A DNA stretch of 64,000 bases from Amorphophallus konjac (taxonomy: Eukaryota; Streptophyta; Magnoliopsida; Alismatales; Araceae): contig CM040120.1 of assembly GCA_022559845.1 (NCBI GenBank), positions 168,312,334 to 168,376,333 of the forward strand, in the 5' to 3' direction. The notes beneath the pieces are model-generated. The model had not been told where the DNA came from, did no database searches, and saw only the letters and a list, made by a program, of their open reading frames with translations. Positions 12,761 to 23,016 of this stretch are shown piece by piece (position 1 is the stretch's first letter; every line of letters begins with the position of its first letter). The translations under genes and the position numbers were made by a program.

Positions 12761-13245
12761 CAACCACCTGGTGGGTGATGTCATTACATTAAGTCTAGGG
12801 ATATGCATGACTCAGTTTTGTTTCTTCTTTGTGTGGCTTGTTTATGTGATTTGTGTGTGGTTTGTTAGGCGTCTGCATGCATCTTATGCAAGCTCGTTGA
12901 TGTCAGTCCCTTCTGAGTAAGAGGCGAGTGGACTCGCTCGAGGAGTATGGGATCAGCTCGACATCCATGTCCCGGATCTAGTCACCTATAGGGACCCAGC
13001 GGTGAATTCCTAGTGAGTCTTCGAGCCACCTCCTCCCTTTGAGTGTGACCCTACCTGGAGTGTCCACCTCTAGCCTCGTTCCCACAGCAGCTTGGGCATA
13101 TCGAGTATATACGGAATGAGCAGGTGACGATCACTTAGAGTGGAGCGTACCCGCGCTACCTGGTACGGTGATAGATTCATCGGAGTTATTCGAGCAGCAA
13201 CACCCCTTACTCGACGGGGTCGAGTTCCTCCCATCCGGGGAGAAT
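12761..13245 (+). other. Non-coding 3' part of TR-GAG interior, no pol
   Basis: These 485 bases separate gag from the 3' LTR. No protease, RT, RNase H or integrase motif is found in any frame. The end (ccggggagaat, before the LTR at 13246) is the only purine-rich candidate for a polypurine tract, and it is weak. Confidence 0.6.
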
Positions 13246-15445
13246 TGATGGGGTCATCAAAGGCCAATGGGTTGTATTAGTATGTATTGGCTTGTATTAG
13301 TGTGTCTTATGGGTTGTATTGGCTTGTAATTGTGTGTTTTTTGATTTTTTTCATTTGGGCTCCTTTGTAAGGCTTTTAATAAGACATTGGGCCACATTCC
13401 ATGAAGAGTCCATTAATGGGTTTCCTTTAATAGAGTCCATTAAGGGGGTTATGTCATATTGGGTCATTAGGCTTCATAATGGGTCATTAAATCACTTAAG
13501 GCCCAAGTTTGCTTCTCCCTCTCATGGGCCACCTAGGTTGGAAGGGTCCATAGGCCAACATGGCTAACATGGGCTTGTTTCATAGCCTTGAACCATACTT
13601 GGCCCAAGGGAGGCCCATGAAGGGGGCGGCCCCTTGTTTGTCTTATTAGGCTAAGTTAGGTAAGTTTGATTAGAATATGTGTAATGTGTTTTGACCACAT
13701 GGGAGAAATACTTTCTCCTATCCCCTTAGTGCCCCTTCCAACCCTAGATCTGAGGGCATTTTGAGTCATTTTCTATTTTATATAAATACTTGTATTTAGA
13801 CATTTTAGAGAATTAATGAGAAGAAAAAATCTGTGCATTGGAGCAAATCTGCGCCCCCTCCTCTCTCTCCCTAGTTCCTTCTTCCTCCTTCAGCATTTCA
13901 GGGTGTAGATCCCTTATATCTTAGCCCCTCTACCTCCAGTTTCTATCTCTATCAACGGCGCCGCCGTTCGTGCCGCCATCGAGCCACCGCGAAGCAAGTT
14001 CGGAAGTTCTGTCCAAGGTTCTATTTTACTGGACAGAGGGTTACTCCGAGAATTTTAGCTCCCAACTCCTATATCTTATGGAGCTGAGATTTTCAGGGTG
14101 AGTTCTAGAGCTCATCACCACGTCCTAGAAAAATTGGTTGAGCTTCTAGTTTTTATTTTCCATTTTTCCATTTTTGTTCTCCACCTCCTCTCAGATCTGC
14201 CAACAGTCTGCCCAGATTTCCAGAACCCTAATAGGTCGTTCATGAACTCACCTTCTCGTGACCCAAATGACTTGATATTTTTATTGGAGGTGCTGTCCAC
14301 CTAATACACTATCCAAAAATGTTCTTGTGAATTTAGAACCTCGTTCATATTTTCTAAAAATTCACTTCATATCCCAGCTCAGTTCTGCCTGCCACTGTCC
14401 AGATCCGACCACCCAGCAGTATAAAATACCTTTCCCCATCCAAACCTCCACCAAACCCTTCATAAAAATTATCCACATTTTACTCTCTCTCCCCTCTACA
14501 ACTTTCATACGGAGCTCATCTTCTGATTCGGAGGTCTACATCACAGTCAATGCCAACTCTCAGGAGAGTTCATTTCTGTTTGGCCAGATCTGAAATAGAG
14601 ATCAGTCCGGTTCTAAAATTACCCATCAGAAGCACAGTCCCAAAGAAATTTTTGGAGCCCCAGGGAGTTGAAGGATTTTGAGAGAGCTTTCCAACGGTAC
14701 CTCTTGTGCATCAATCCGACGTCGGTGCTGGTCGCAGTATCAATTTTTGTCGGGGACACGCATGTTTGAAACAGAATTCAGATCCGTGGGCAGCAACTCC
14801 AACCCGCACCGATCGGAGCCTCCTCACCTTCCATGAGGTGAACCAGTGCGCCGCCTTCCTAGGGAGCGCCCCTCCGGACGTCCCCGTCACAGCGGTGCAG
14901 CTCCGGGCCCACACGGCCCCACGAACCAGCACGTGGGTCCCACGTTCGTGAGTACGTGTGCCACCGAAGCTACACAAGAAGTTACCCGTCAACCTGAACC
15001 CGCTACTCCCGGGTCCCGCTGTGTCACCCTTTACCTCCCTACGTGGAGTGGGCAGTAAATCATTACTGTAATTTAATTAATTATTATTCCGGGAGTACGA
15101 GATCGGCCAGGATCGTCTTCCCCACGCCAGGCGCGTGGAGGTATCATGTTCGCTCCATTACTCGGCATTTGCTATTCTTGTATATGCTTTCATATGCCGC
15201 TACTAGAGAGCATGTGTTAGGGCCATTAGCTCGATATATTTATTTCACCATTGTTTCAAGAGAGAGTGAGACTGTCCCGTGACCCGATCCGGGCATGAAT
15301 TTGTGAGTTGATCGCCCTAGCTCACTGCCGGTTTCTCAACCCTGCACGTCCGTACGCTTCCCTCGTTAGGGACGATCGCGAGCTTACTTAGAGTCCAAGG
15401 GTCACATATCCAATTGGAGTCGAGTCGTGTGTCCGTCCCGCATCA
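13246..15445 (+). repeat. 3' LTR of TR-GAG element
   Basis: Direct repeat of 8685-10879, with scattered substitutions and small indels along its length. Starts TGATGGGGTCATC and ends GTCCCGCATCA. Its TATA box is at about 13779-13787. Confidence 0.85.
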
Positions 15446-16985
15446 GTATTGAAGGTCCTAGTCCGACGGAAGGAATATCCGGCGGAGAGTTCCACCCATT
15501 ACAAGGAAATGAGGCTATCAATCATCAGAAACCAGTACAGCGGTCAGTCAATCCTACCGGAGTAGAATGACTGTCAAACCATCCTAGTAACATGGTTCAT
15601 GTATTCATAATTGAAATTAAGTTAATTGAAATAATAAACCAAGGTCATGATGAAAATAAACAAGCAATTTTAAAATTAAATATTTCATATGTTCCATTTA
15701 CATGTTGGTTGCTAGCCTACCATGAAGATTAATTAACTAGAGATAAAACATGCTAAATTTGAAATTAATACAATTCTGTGGGGATGAACAGTTCGTCCAG
15801 AACCTTTCAAGAGCCTATGCGGTCGTCCACATGCTGTTCACGCTCTACAGGCAGGGGCCCGACAGGGGATGAGCGGTCTATAGATGGCCGCGTGACTTGT
15901 TGAGCAATTCTGTCCTAGCCATTTGTCTCCAGAAAACTCAATAACGTAAATAACATAGGCAGTTTCAGTCTGGCCGTTCATATAGATGTGCGTTCTATCG
16001 AGTGGCCGCTCATATTAGAACATATCACTGCCCCTTCGCCCTGCCCGTCTCCGACGGGGTTGGCTAGGGTTGGGAACAAAAGATAAATACACACTATATA
16101 GAGCAGGAAAATTGGGGCTTTTCTGATCAATAGAATGAGCACAACAAGTTATACAAGATAGCATGATCAATTGAATGTTTAGTGCATGAAATCCCTACTT
16201 AAATCGAAGTGGGACATTGCGCACCCTAATTCTAACATGCTTCCACTAAAACATGGAATTCTAGCAGGATACTAGATGAAAATTAGAGCTTTTTATATCA
16301 AAAGAAAGAGGACATGATTATGCTTCCAACCATATATTACACTTAGGGTTTGGCTTGCTATCACCTACCTTAATCGAAGGATGAAGGAAGAAGAGGGAAG
16401 CCGATCGCGCTAGGTACACACTGCCGGTAATCGTCGGAATACTCTCCCGTCCGAGGTCCTCACCGGCCGCCACAACATGTAAACGATTCTAGGGTTGCCA
16501 AGGTTCATTTTAATAGGTCCTATGGGGTCTAGAGAGTTCTAATCGGGAAGATAGAGTCCATGCACCGCGGACGAGCGTGAATCGCGCAGGATAGGGTTAA
16601 TCCGCCACTCCGCCGCCAAATACTCCTCCTAGGGTTAGGGTTTCGAAGATTAACCAGAGGGGAAACGATGAGTTGATCCTAGACATTCATTTGAATCTGG
16701 TTTGAGCTTAAATGATAGGGTATTAGGCTCGAATTTCACGTTTTAAGGTCCGATTAGGTTAAGTGTTGATTTGGGCCTTAATCTGCTAATTCGGCTTATT
16801 TATGGATTTTATTTGGGCTGGTCATAGAAGACAATTTTACTAAACGTTTTATCCTCTACAAGATTGTAATTTTTTTAGATTTTTATAAAATAGTCAAAAT
16901 TTTACTTATCCTATTTCTTAAGGAATTTCTTATTAATTTTCTCGAAATTTTATTCCTTAATAAATCGGGGTGCTACACAGAGCTT

Positions 16986-16998
16986 GGCTATGATACCA
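16986..16998 (-). other. Primer-binding site of the minus-strand Sirevirus
   Basis: On the minus strand TGGTATCATAGCC starts two bases after the LTR end at 17001. It differs from the usual initiator tRNA-Met site (TGGTATCAGAGC) at one base. It fixes the LTR at 17001-18422 as the 5' LTR of the element whose gag is at 5172-7013, nearly 10 kb away across the nested solo LTR. Confidence 0.75.
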
Positions 16999-17000
16999 AT

Positions 17001-18422
17001 TGTTGGGTCCCACGTGGTGCAATAGGATCTAGAAGATGGGGTTGAATAGATCCTTTCACGAACTTTGGGCTATTTAAAGATCTCTCAAACCAATGCGCAT
17101 AAACCACTCCTATAGAATAAGTAAGGTACTTAAGTACAAAGCACAGTGGATTGAGTAGGAGTGGCTCTAGTGGAAACGGTAAAGCACAGTGTAAGGACTG
17201 AGTGTGATCTTATAGCACTGGAGAATAGGGATCTCAACACCCACTAACTGAATGTAAGACGATTAGCTGAATGTGTGACCAAACTGATTTCCTTGGCAAT
17301 GCTACCAGCTAGGTGCCTGTGTTCAAGAGTGCAATAGGTAGCCAACGGGGTGCAGGAAAAATGCTGAGGCCCAAATGGTATAAGGATGAAGCAAAGGTGG
17401 AGATCTAAAAGCTTGAGTGTACAAAGAGAATAACCCTGATTGCATATGATTAAGTGAGCACACCAACTTGTGAATGGAGATAGGGGATATGGATCAATCA
17501 CATAAAATACACAACCATAACACAAAGATTTTATGGTGGTTCGGTTGTAGATCCACAACCTACGTCCACCCCTCACCAAACCCGGTGAGGCTTTACCACA
17601 CACTACAAATGCAGAACACTTTCTACACACAAACCGGTAGGGACGATTTTACACACACACACGAGGATGAGGTCCTCCACACACACACACAAGAAAAAGA
17701 GAAACACACGAAGAAAAACGCTGCAAGTGCAGTAAAGAAAAACCTTCCTAGGGTCGCCCAGGCACACCATGGTCTGTGCACATTTCTATTGGCTTCATGC
17801 AAGTCAGTGCACATCACTGTTGCCGCCCAGTGAAGGTCGGTGCATGTCTTCCCGGCTCGCAGCTAAGGTCGGTGCACATCTTCCCCGCTCGCAGCTGTTG
17901 CAGGCGTATGTAGGTCAGTGCACGTTTCATTCCACCCAAGCAAGGTCGGTGCAAGTTGTGAGCAAGGTCAGTGCACATCTTTGTTTCTGCCCAGTCAAGG
18001 TCTTCATGAAGGGCAGGGTCGGTGCAACTTTCATTCTTGGAGCGTTCACGGTAGGTGCAGCTTTCATACCAATGCACATGAAGGTCAGTGCAAGACCAGA
18101 ACAAGGTCGGTACAGGTCACTGTTTGAGCTTAGTGAGGTAGGTGCACATTTTGCAACTTCTTCAGTTTCTTCAGTTCCTTGGAGTAATGACCCTAAGTAA
18201 GATCTGCCTTGATTTTTGTGCAACCTCTTGCCTTGATTTCTGTGTAATCTTTTTCTTGATTTTTATGCAACCTTTTGTCTTGTTTTCTGTGCAACATTTT
18301 GCCTTGATTTCTGTGCATTTGCACCTTTTCCTGAAACTTATACAAGCTGGCATCATCAAAAGCAATTAAGACTCACAAATGAGTCATGGTTAGACATCAT
18401 CAAAAACAACGTATATCCAACA
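17001..18422 (-). mobile_element. Sirevirus 5' LTR (minus strand)
   Basis: A 1422-base LTR with ends tgttgggtccc and atatccaaca, next to a tRNA-Met PBS on its left. It is related to the LTR at 1-827, which is in the opposite orientation. It contains CA microsatellites (17650-17695) and an array of a 12-base motif (see 17770-18155). Its right end abuts position 18423, which corresponds to 22636 of the large non-coding element. The Sirevirus therefore inserted into the 5' LTR of that element. Confidence 0.8.
17770..18155. repeat. Array of about twelve AAGGTCRGTGCA motifs in Sirevirus LTR
   Basis: The plus-strand motif GGTCGGTGCAC or GGTCAGTGCAC recurs near 17773, 17805, 17836, 17867, 17913, 17944, 17966, 18028, 18050, 18083, 18104 and 18136, 16 to 60 bases apart. 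The copies are dispersed and differ by one or two bases, and the spacer DNA is not repeated. Short dispersed repeated motifs are known from Sirevirus LTRs and may bind a regulator. That role is inference here. Confidence 0.7.
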
Positions 18423-18732
18423 GGGCTTCCCCCGACCTCAGTGTACGTCCTTCTTTTCTATTGACTGTATTGCTTGTCTTTCCTTTGGACTGGACTCTGG
18501 TATAATTGTTAAACTGTTAATTAAAAAGTAATTTTATTTCTGCTACTTTAGCAAACCGATCTAATGAAATTAAATTGCTTACTGTTATATCTCTGTGGCT
18601 TGAACGTACTACACGACATCCCTTTTTCCGGAGCTTTACAGCTCTTGGGAGGCTTCACAGGTTCCAAGTGGTATCGGGTCAGCTCGGTAGTCCTATCGGG
18701 TATATTCGGTATCCGGGATCCGGGTCGTCACA
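18423..18732 (+). repeat. 5' LTR remnant of LARD-like element
   Basis: These 310 bases match the last part of the 3' LTR (22636-22946), from gggcttcccccgacc to gggtcgtcaca. The rest of the 5' LTR lies beyond the inserted Sirevirus and outside the window. Confidence 0.85.
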
Positions 18733-18734
18733 GG

Positions 18735-18746
18735 TGGCATCAGAGC
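18735..18746 (+). other. Primer-binding site of LARD-like element
   Basis: TGGCATCAGAGC starts two bases after the LTR end. It differs from the usual tRNA-Met complement at one base (T to C). Confidence 0.7.
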
Positions 18747-19757
18747 ATTGTTGTGTGAAGTACATGGGAATCTGAGATATACGGTATCCAGAGTCATGAA
18801 AGTCTAGTACAGTCTTCAGCTGGATTAGGTTTCGCGATTCTTGTCATTTTGTTTTCCGCGTGTGGTCTTGTGCGTGCTGTGTTGGCACTGGCATTTGTTT
18901 AGTATTGGGGAATCTATCAGCATTTTTGCTGGTTAAGTACCCTCTGCTCTGCAATGCTTTCTTGGGTATTGTGCTCTCGGGGCATGATCGTGGTCCTTGA
19001 GATGCATTTCCCGAGATTGTCATTTTCTCGTTATTGTGGGTCTGTTCTTGGTGAGCTGCTCGATGCCTAACTAGTCCCTCGTGGTCATGTGTTCAACTAT
19101 CGTTATGCCTTGATGTGACCCAACTTGCCGTTGTGTTCCATGGTTATGTGTTCTCTACGGAGTCGGAGTCCTGCAAGTGTTGATGTTGTTGTTATTATTT
19201 AGCACTGTTTCTCTATGATTTTGTGCATCTGTCTTGGCACTGTGTGGACCAGGTCTTGTCGGTTAGCTTTGCTGTACTCCTCTCTCCTGGTAGAGTTAGC
19301 ATGCGACTCGGTCGGATGTAATATCTGACAGAGGACTGACTTGATTGTGCTTGTGGTCCAGTGCTGTTGTCATTGGCGTCCTGTGTGCCAGGTGTTCTCT
19401 GTTGCCTTTGGCACTGGAGTCGATGATATTGTCGAACTGTCAGTTGAGAGGACTATGTTTCCTTGTTCAAGCTGATACTCGCCGTGTCTGTCATTTTGTT
19501 TTCCCAAAATCTGTTGTCGTGGCATGGGTCATGTCTCCTTTCCTGTGAGACGTCAACGGCGTTACCTTGTTTCGGAGGTGTCAGACTTGTGTGCACTTGT
19601 GTCGTGCTCGATCCTGAGCGTGTACTTGTGATTATGGTCTGACTATGTCCCTCTGACTTGTGTTTTCCAAGATTTGTGCTATTTCAAGTTGTGTCTTGGG
19701 GTTGTTCTTCCCTACTTCTCCTTTGCTAGTCCTTAAATTTTGAGGATGAAATTTCTT
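18747..19757 (+). other. Non-coding interior of LARD-like element
   Basis: About 1 kb with many TGTG/CTTG-rich stretches. No conserved protein motif and no open frame of note is found on either strand. A small non-coding interior between large LTRs is what defines a LARD-like derivative. Confidence 0.6.
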
Positions 19758-19771
19758 AAAGGAGGGGAGGA
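19758..19771 (+). other. Polypurine tract of LARD-like element
   Basis: aaaggaggggagga lies directly before the TGTAATGCCC start of the 3' LTR, which is the position needed to prime plus-strand DNA. Confidence 0.75.
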
Positions 19772-22700
19772 TGTAATGCCCTGGATTCTTACTGGATTCT
19801 TATTAGGTCTTTCGGATCTTCTTCGGAGAGTTTTAGATCGCTTTTGTGGGTCTTGAGTTGAGTTTTATGATCCGTGTGGGTTTTTCTCTTGTACTAGTTA
19901 CGGAACCCTGCAGTGAGTTTATTTCTCAGTTCATCGACTTGTGGACCCTACAGTTACGATGTACTCTTCCCGAGGATCGTTTCGACTATTTTTGCGTATT
20001 TTCTGAATTAGTCCATTTTTGGGCTAATTATCGAAATTTTGGAAATTAGGAAAATTCCTAATTTTTTTCTTTTTCTTTTCCTTTCCTCTCTCCTCCTTCT
20101 CATTTCACAGCCGCGTCCCCTCTCTCCCGTTTTATCTCCTCTCTCGCCCTCCCGACTCAGGCTGTAGACCGAGGAGGCTCGTGGGCGACGTGGTGACGGC
20201 GTGGGGTCCATGAGGTGCGCGATCGGGCGAGGATCGGATCGATTTTGGCGCGATCCTGAACTGTGGATTCAAAGCTGACGGTCAAGCTCCCGATGTGGTT
20301 TTCGACGCGGTTTAGTCGCTTCGGCACACGGTTTCTTCGGTGGAGGTAGGGAGATGGATCATCCACTTCCCCTCTACGTTTTCCCTGCAGTTTCACATCG
20401 TTCGGTGCTAGAACGAGCGAGTTTGGACTCGTTTAGGTAAAACCATGATTTTAGGAGTTCGTAGGGTTCGCCGTAAAATGACGATCATTTTTAGTAAAAT
20501 TGGTGTCATTCGAACCTCTGGCATGTCTTGCGTGTCGTTTTGGGTCGATTCATAGGAATCACCCATTTTTAGTGATTTTGAGTGTCGTTTGGCCCCTTCC
20601 GGCCTGTGGAAGGTTGGCAGGGTAGTTATAAGTGTTTCCCCGTCGTTCTGGCGATGATTGGGGCGTGTAATAGGGTTTTCGTGCAGATTTTCCTGATTTT
20701 CGGTCTGAAAGTGAACGCTCTATACGTTGGCACCGCGTTCTCAGTAGAACGCACCACCGCGTTCCGTGAAGGAGCAGTAAAGGTGGTTGGGAACGCGCTC
20801 TATGAAATGAGCACGATCTCTTTTATCGCGCTAGGGGTGTCGAGCGCGTTCTTGAAGAAGGCGCTATATGTTCTGAGCACGTTCTTGAAGAAGGCGCTAT
20901 GCTTTCCGAACGCGATCATCCAGAACGCGCTGCTCTTGGCAGGCGCGATCTTGTTTTATCACGCTATGCATGGTGAGCGCGATATGGTAGTTTCAGACGT
21001 TGTCGTGTTGAGGCTGTATAGTGCGTTGAGATCGTGCTATAGGGTTAGAACGCGTTAATGCCTGTTGTATTTCAGATATTTCGATTTCCGTGTGTCGTGG
21101 CTTGACCTTGTGGTTTGCCATTCCCATGGACATCTTTTGATGTCCTATGAGGGCTGTGACCACGATATAAGATAGTCGGGCATGCTTTGGTTTCTGTGCT
21201 GTTGTAGAGTCGTTGTCAGGTTCCGGTCAACCCGGTTAGACCTAGTGGTTGACAAGTGACCATGTGTGTCTCGGCGGTTCAGCCCAGTTCGAGAGATGGT
21301 TCTGGATGCCTCGAGGTATCGTCTTACCACGATTTTCATGTCCAGATGTGCTGAGGGTTCTTGGTGTTCCCTCAGGTCTCCATGTGTCATTTTCTACGGT
21401 TGTTTCCTCTGGCTTAGGATTAGATCGATTGTCGACTTGTACCACTTTGTACGATGATCTTGACCCGAGTCTTCTGACTCAAGGATCGTTGTGTCTTTAG
21501 GTCTAGTTGACTTTCCTGAGTCAGGTGACAGTCTGGTATGCTACCTCGTGTCATGTGCTTCGTAGTACGTGCGATAGTGCTTCCTTGCCTGTCTGTACTA
21601 CATCACTCTTGTTTCAAAGTTTTGTGTCTAGTGAGCCTCCACTAGTCGTAGCCTATCGGCACGTTCCAGTGTTGGCCCACCTGGGAGTGGTGGTACGGCA
21701 GTTCCTAAGGTACGGTTTGTAAGCTAGTTTCCGTGGGCTCCCTTTCCTTGCACTAGCGTCCTACTGGGGGAGAAAACTAGCTAGAGGCCTGGCTCAAGGC
21801 ATTGAGCTTGTTTGTGCACACGTGGTCAGGGGCGTGGACGGACGCCGACGGGCATTTCCCTGTCTAGTCACTCGTTACTGTAGTTCCTGTTCTAGTTCTA
21901 TGCGTGTCTTAGTCTCTGTCGTTCTTCAGGTGGCATAGTAGGCGAGACACTTGAGGCGTAGCATAAGACGTCAGTAGACGCAAATGGCTATTCTTCTAGT
22001 GAGGAGGTGCTTCCGTCACGTGACACGTGACTCTCGTGTTTCTCGTACATCGTGACCTTTCCGGGTTAGCCCTCTCGTGGTTTTGCCCGAGGTTAGTGTT
22101 GTGTCATGTACACGATGTTCTAGTCGTGTGTGTGTGTGTAGTCATGTCTGGAAGAGCGTGGACGGCAACCGAGTCGTGTATGCATTGGAGCGTCTATGTC
22201 TGTTTAGGTCTTTTCTAGGCTTCTCGCTTGTCTTTGTAGGCCTTCGCCTAGGGCCTTGTGTTGTGTCAGCAGATCAATAACTCCTAACTTTTTGAGATCA
22301 GGGTTCGCCTTTTTGTTTCTGCCCAGAGTAGTTTGGGGGAGCCGAGGCTAATTCGACAGCCGCGCTTGTTCGGTACAGCTTTTCCCTTTTCTTTTAGCTA
22401 TTCCTACTCCTTCCGTTCCGGTTTTCTTTTACAGCTTTCTAGTGGTAGTTTTCCTGCTTTGCTGCTACAGCTGTTTTGTTGTTCCGTGTTACTCAGTTGT
22501 TTTTTAGTGGGGATCCGCGTGACCCCTACAGGGCCAGTGACATGAGGCTCACCCCTGCTTTTCAGGTGGGTGGCGTCGTTCTGGTTCCGCGATTACTGGT
22601 GTGGCGTGTTCGTAGTTGCCAGTGATACACGTGTCGGGCTTCCCCCGACCTCAATGTACGTCCTTCTTTTCTGTTGATTGTACTGCTTGTCTTTCCATTG

Positions 22701-22946
22701 GACTGGACTCTAGTATAAATGTTAAATTGTTAATTAAAAAGTAATTTTATTTCTGCTACTTTAGCAAACCGATCTAATGAATATTAATATACTGTTATAT
22801 CACTGTGGCTTCAATGTACTACACGACAACCCTTTTTCCCTTCGGAGCTTTACAGCTCTTGGGAGGCTTCACGGGTTCCAAGTGGTATTGGGTCGGCTCG
22901 GTAGTCCTATCGGTTATATCCAGTATCCGGGATCCGGGTCGTCACA
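19772..22946 (+). repeat. 3' LTR of LARD-like element (3175 bp)
   Basis: Starts TGTAATGCCCTGG and ends GGGTCGTCACA. Its last 310 bases are repeated at 18423-18732. It contains a CG-rich hairpin array at 20707-21060. No coding sequence is recognised in the rest of the LTR, and open frames within it are unrelated to known families. Confidence 0.8.
20707..21060. repeat. GCGTTC/GAACGC hairpin array in LARD LTR
   Basis: The arms GAACGC, GCGTTC, GCGCTC and AGCGCG recur about every 20-40 bases. A clear example is GCGTTC (20735-20740) facing GAACGC (20747-20752) with a 6-base loop. CGCGCT (20827-20832) faces AGCGCG (20843-20848). The design is like that of the arrays in the Tekay and Tat LTRs, but the arm sequences differ. 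Confidence 0.6.
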
Positions 22947-23016
22947 GGTTTTTGAGATGTTCTTCATGCTCCATCTTGGACTTGGAGTAGATTAAAATGT
23001 CCTCAATAAAGACTAC
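22947..23016 (-). pseudogene. Tekay A reverse transcriptase, catalytic fragment
   Basis: The minus-strand translation reads VVFIEDILIYSKSKMEHEEH, the active-site segment of Ty3 RT. The first aspartate of the usual D-D pair is glutamate here. It continues the RT at 25605-26150 across the solo LTR at 23017-25599. The rest of RT, RNase H and integrase lie left of the LARD insertion and outside the window. Confidence 0.75.

Larger units (their letters stand above)
8685..15445 (+). mobile_element. TR-GAG-type non-autonomous LTR retrotransposon (gag only, no pol)
   Basis: Two direct repeats of 2195 and 2200 bases (8685-10879 and 13246-15445) start TGATGGGG and end GCATCA. The first is followed directly by a tRNA-Met-type PBS. 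Only 2366 bases lie between the LTRs. They hold a gag-like frame with a zinc knuckle and no protease, RT, RNase H or integrase. This is the architecture named TR-GAG (terminal repeats with a gag domain). Such elements must borrow pol from relatives. The LTRs are visibly more diverged than those of the young elements here. The flanking five bases (ataat on the left, gtatt on the right) match only partly, so any target duplication has decayed. Confidence 0.8.
7058..16977 (-). mobile_element. Tekay-type Ty3 solo LTR, split by a nested TR-GAG element
   Basis: On the minus strand the element starts TGTAGCACCCCG at 16977 and ends GGGGCGTGACA at 7058. It is flanked by the same five bases, cagag (7053-7057 and 16978-16982). 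Removing the nested insertion 8685-15445 leaves 1627 + 1532 = 3159 bases, the length of one Tekay LTR in this window (2.9-3.1 kb). No gag, pol, PBS or second LTR is present, so this is a solo LTR left by LTR-LTR recombination. It lies between the PBS and gag of the host Sirevirus. It shares conserved blocks with the LTRs at 28044, 49398 and 53022: the GTGAGCGAATGCTCA hairpin near 7452 and the GGGCGCTC...GGACCAGA block near 7738. Confidence 0.85.
18423..22946 (+). mobile_element. Non-coding large LTR element (LARD-like) with 3.2-kb LTR
   Basis: A partial 5' LTR (18423-18732), PBS, 1039-base interior, polypurine tract and complete 3' LTR (19772-22946) lie in order on the plus strand. No coding motif exists in the interior. 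The 3' LTR end abuts Tekay A RT coding sequence at 22947. Long LTRs, the tRNA-Met PBS and the TTTGAGGATGAAATTTCTT...GGGGAGGA motif before the LTR point to descent from a Tekay/Del-like Ty3 element that lost gag-pol. Its 5' LTR is truncated by the Sirevirus that ends at 18422. Confidence 0.75.

Noticed and set aside
7058..16977. Full-length Tekay element with two LTRs
   Set aside because: After removing the nested TR-GAG only 3159 bases remain, the size of one LTR, with no PBS, gag or pol. It is a solo LTR.
17474..18223. Overlapping open frames on both strands in the Sirevirus LTR
   Set aside because: They follow the GGTCRGTGCAC array and the CA microsatellite and resemble no protein family.
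1..18422. The LTRs at 1-827 and 17001-18422 as the two LTRs of one Sirevirus
   Set aside because: They are in opposite orientations and clearly diverged, so they belong to different insertions.
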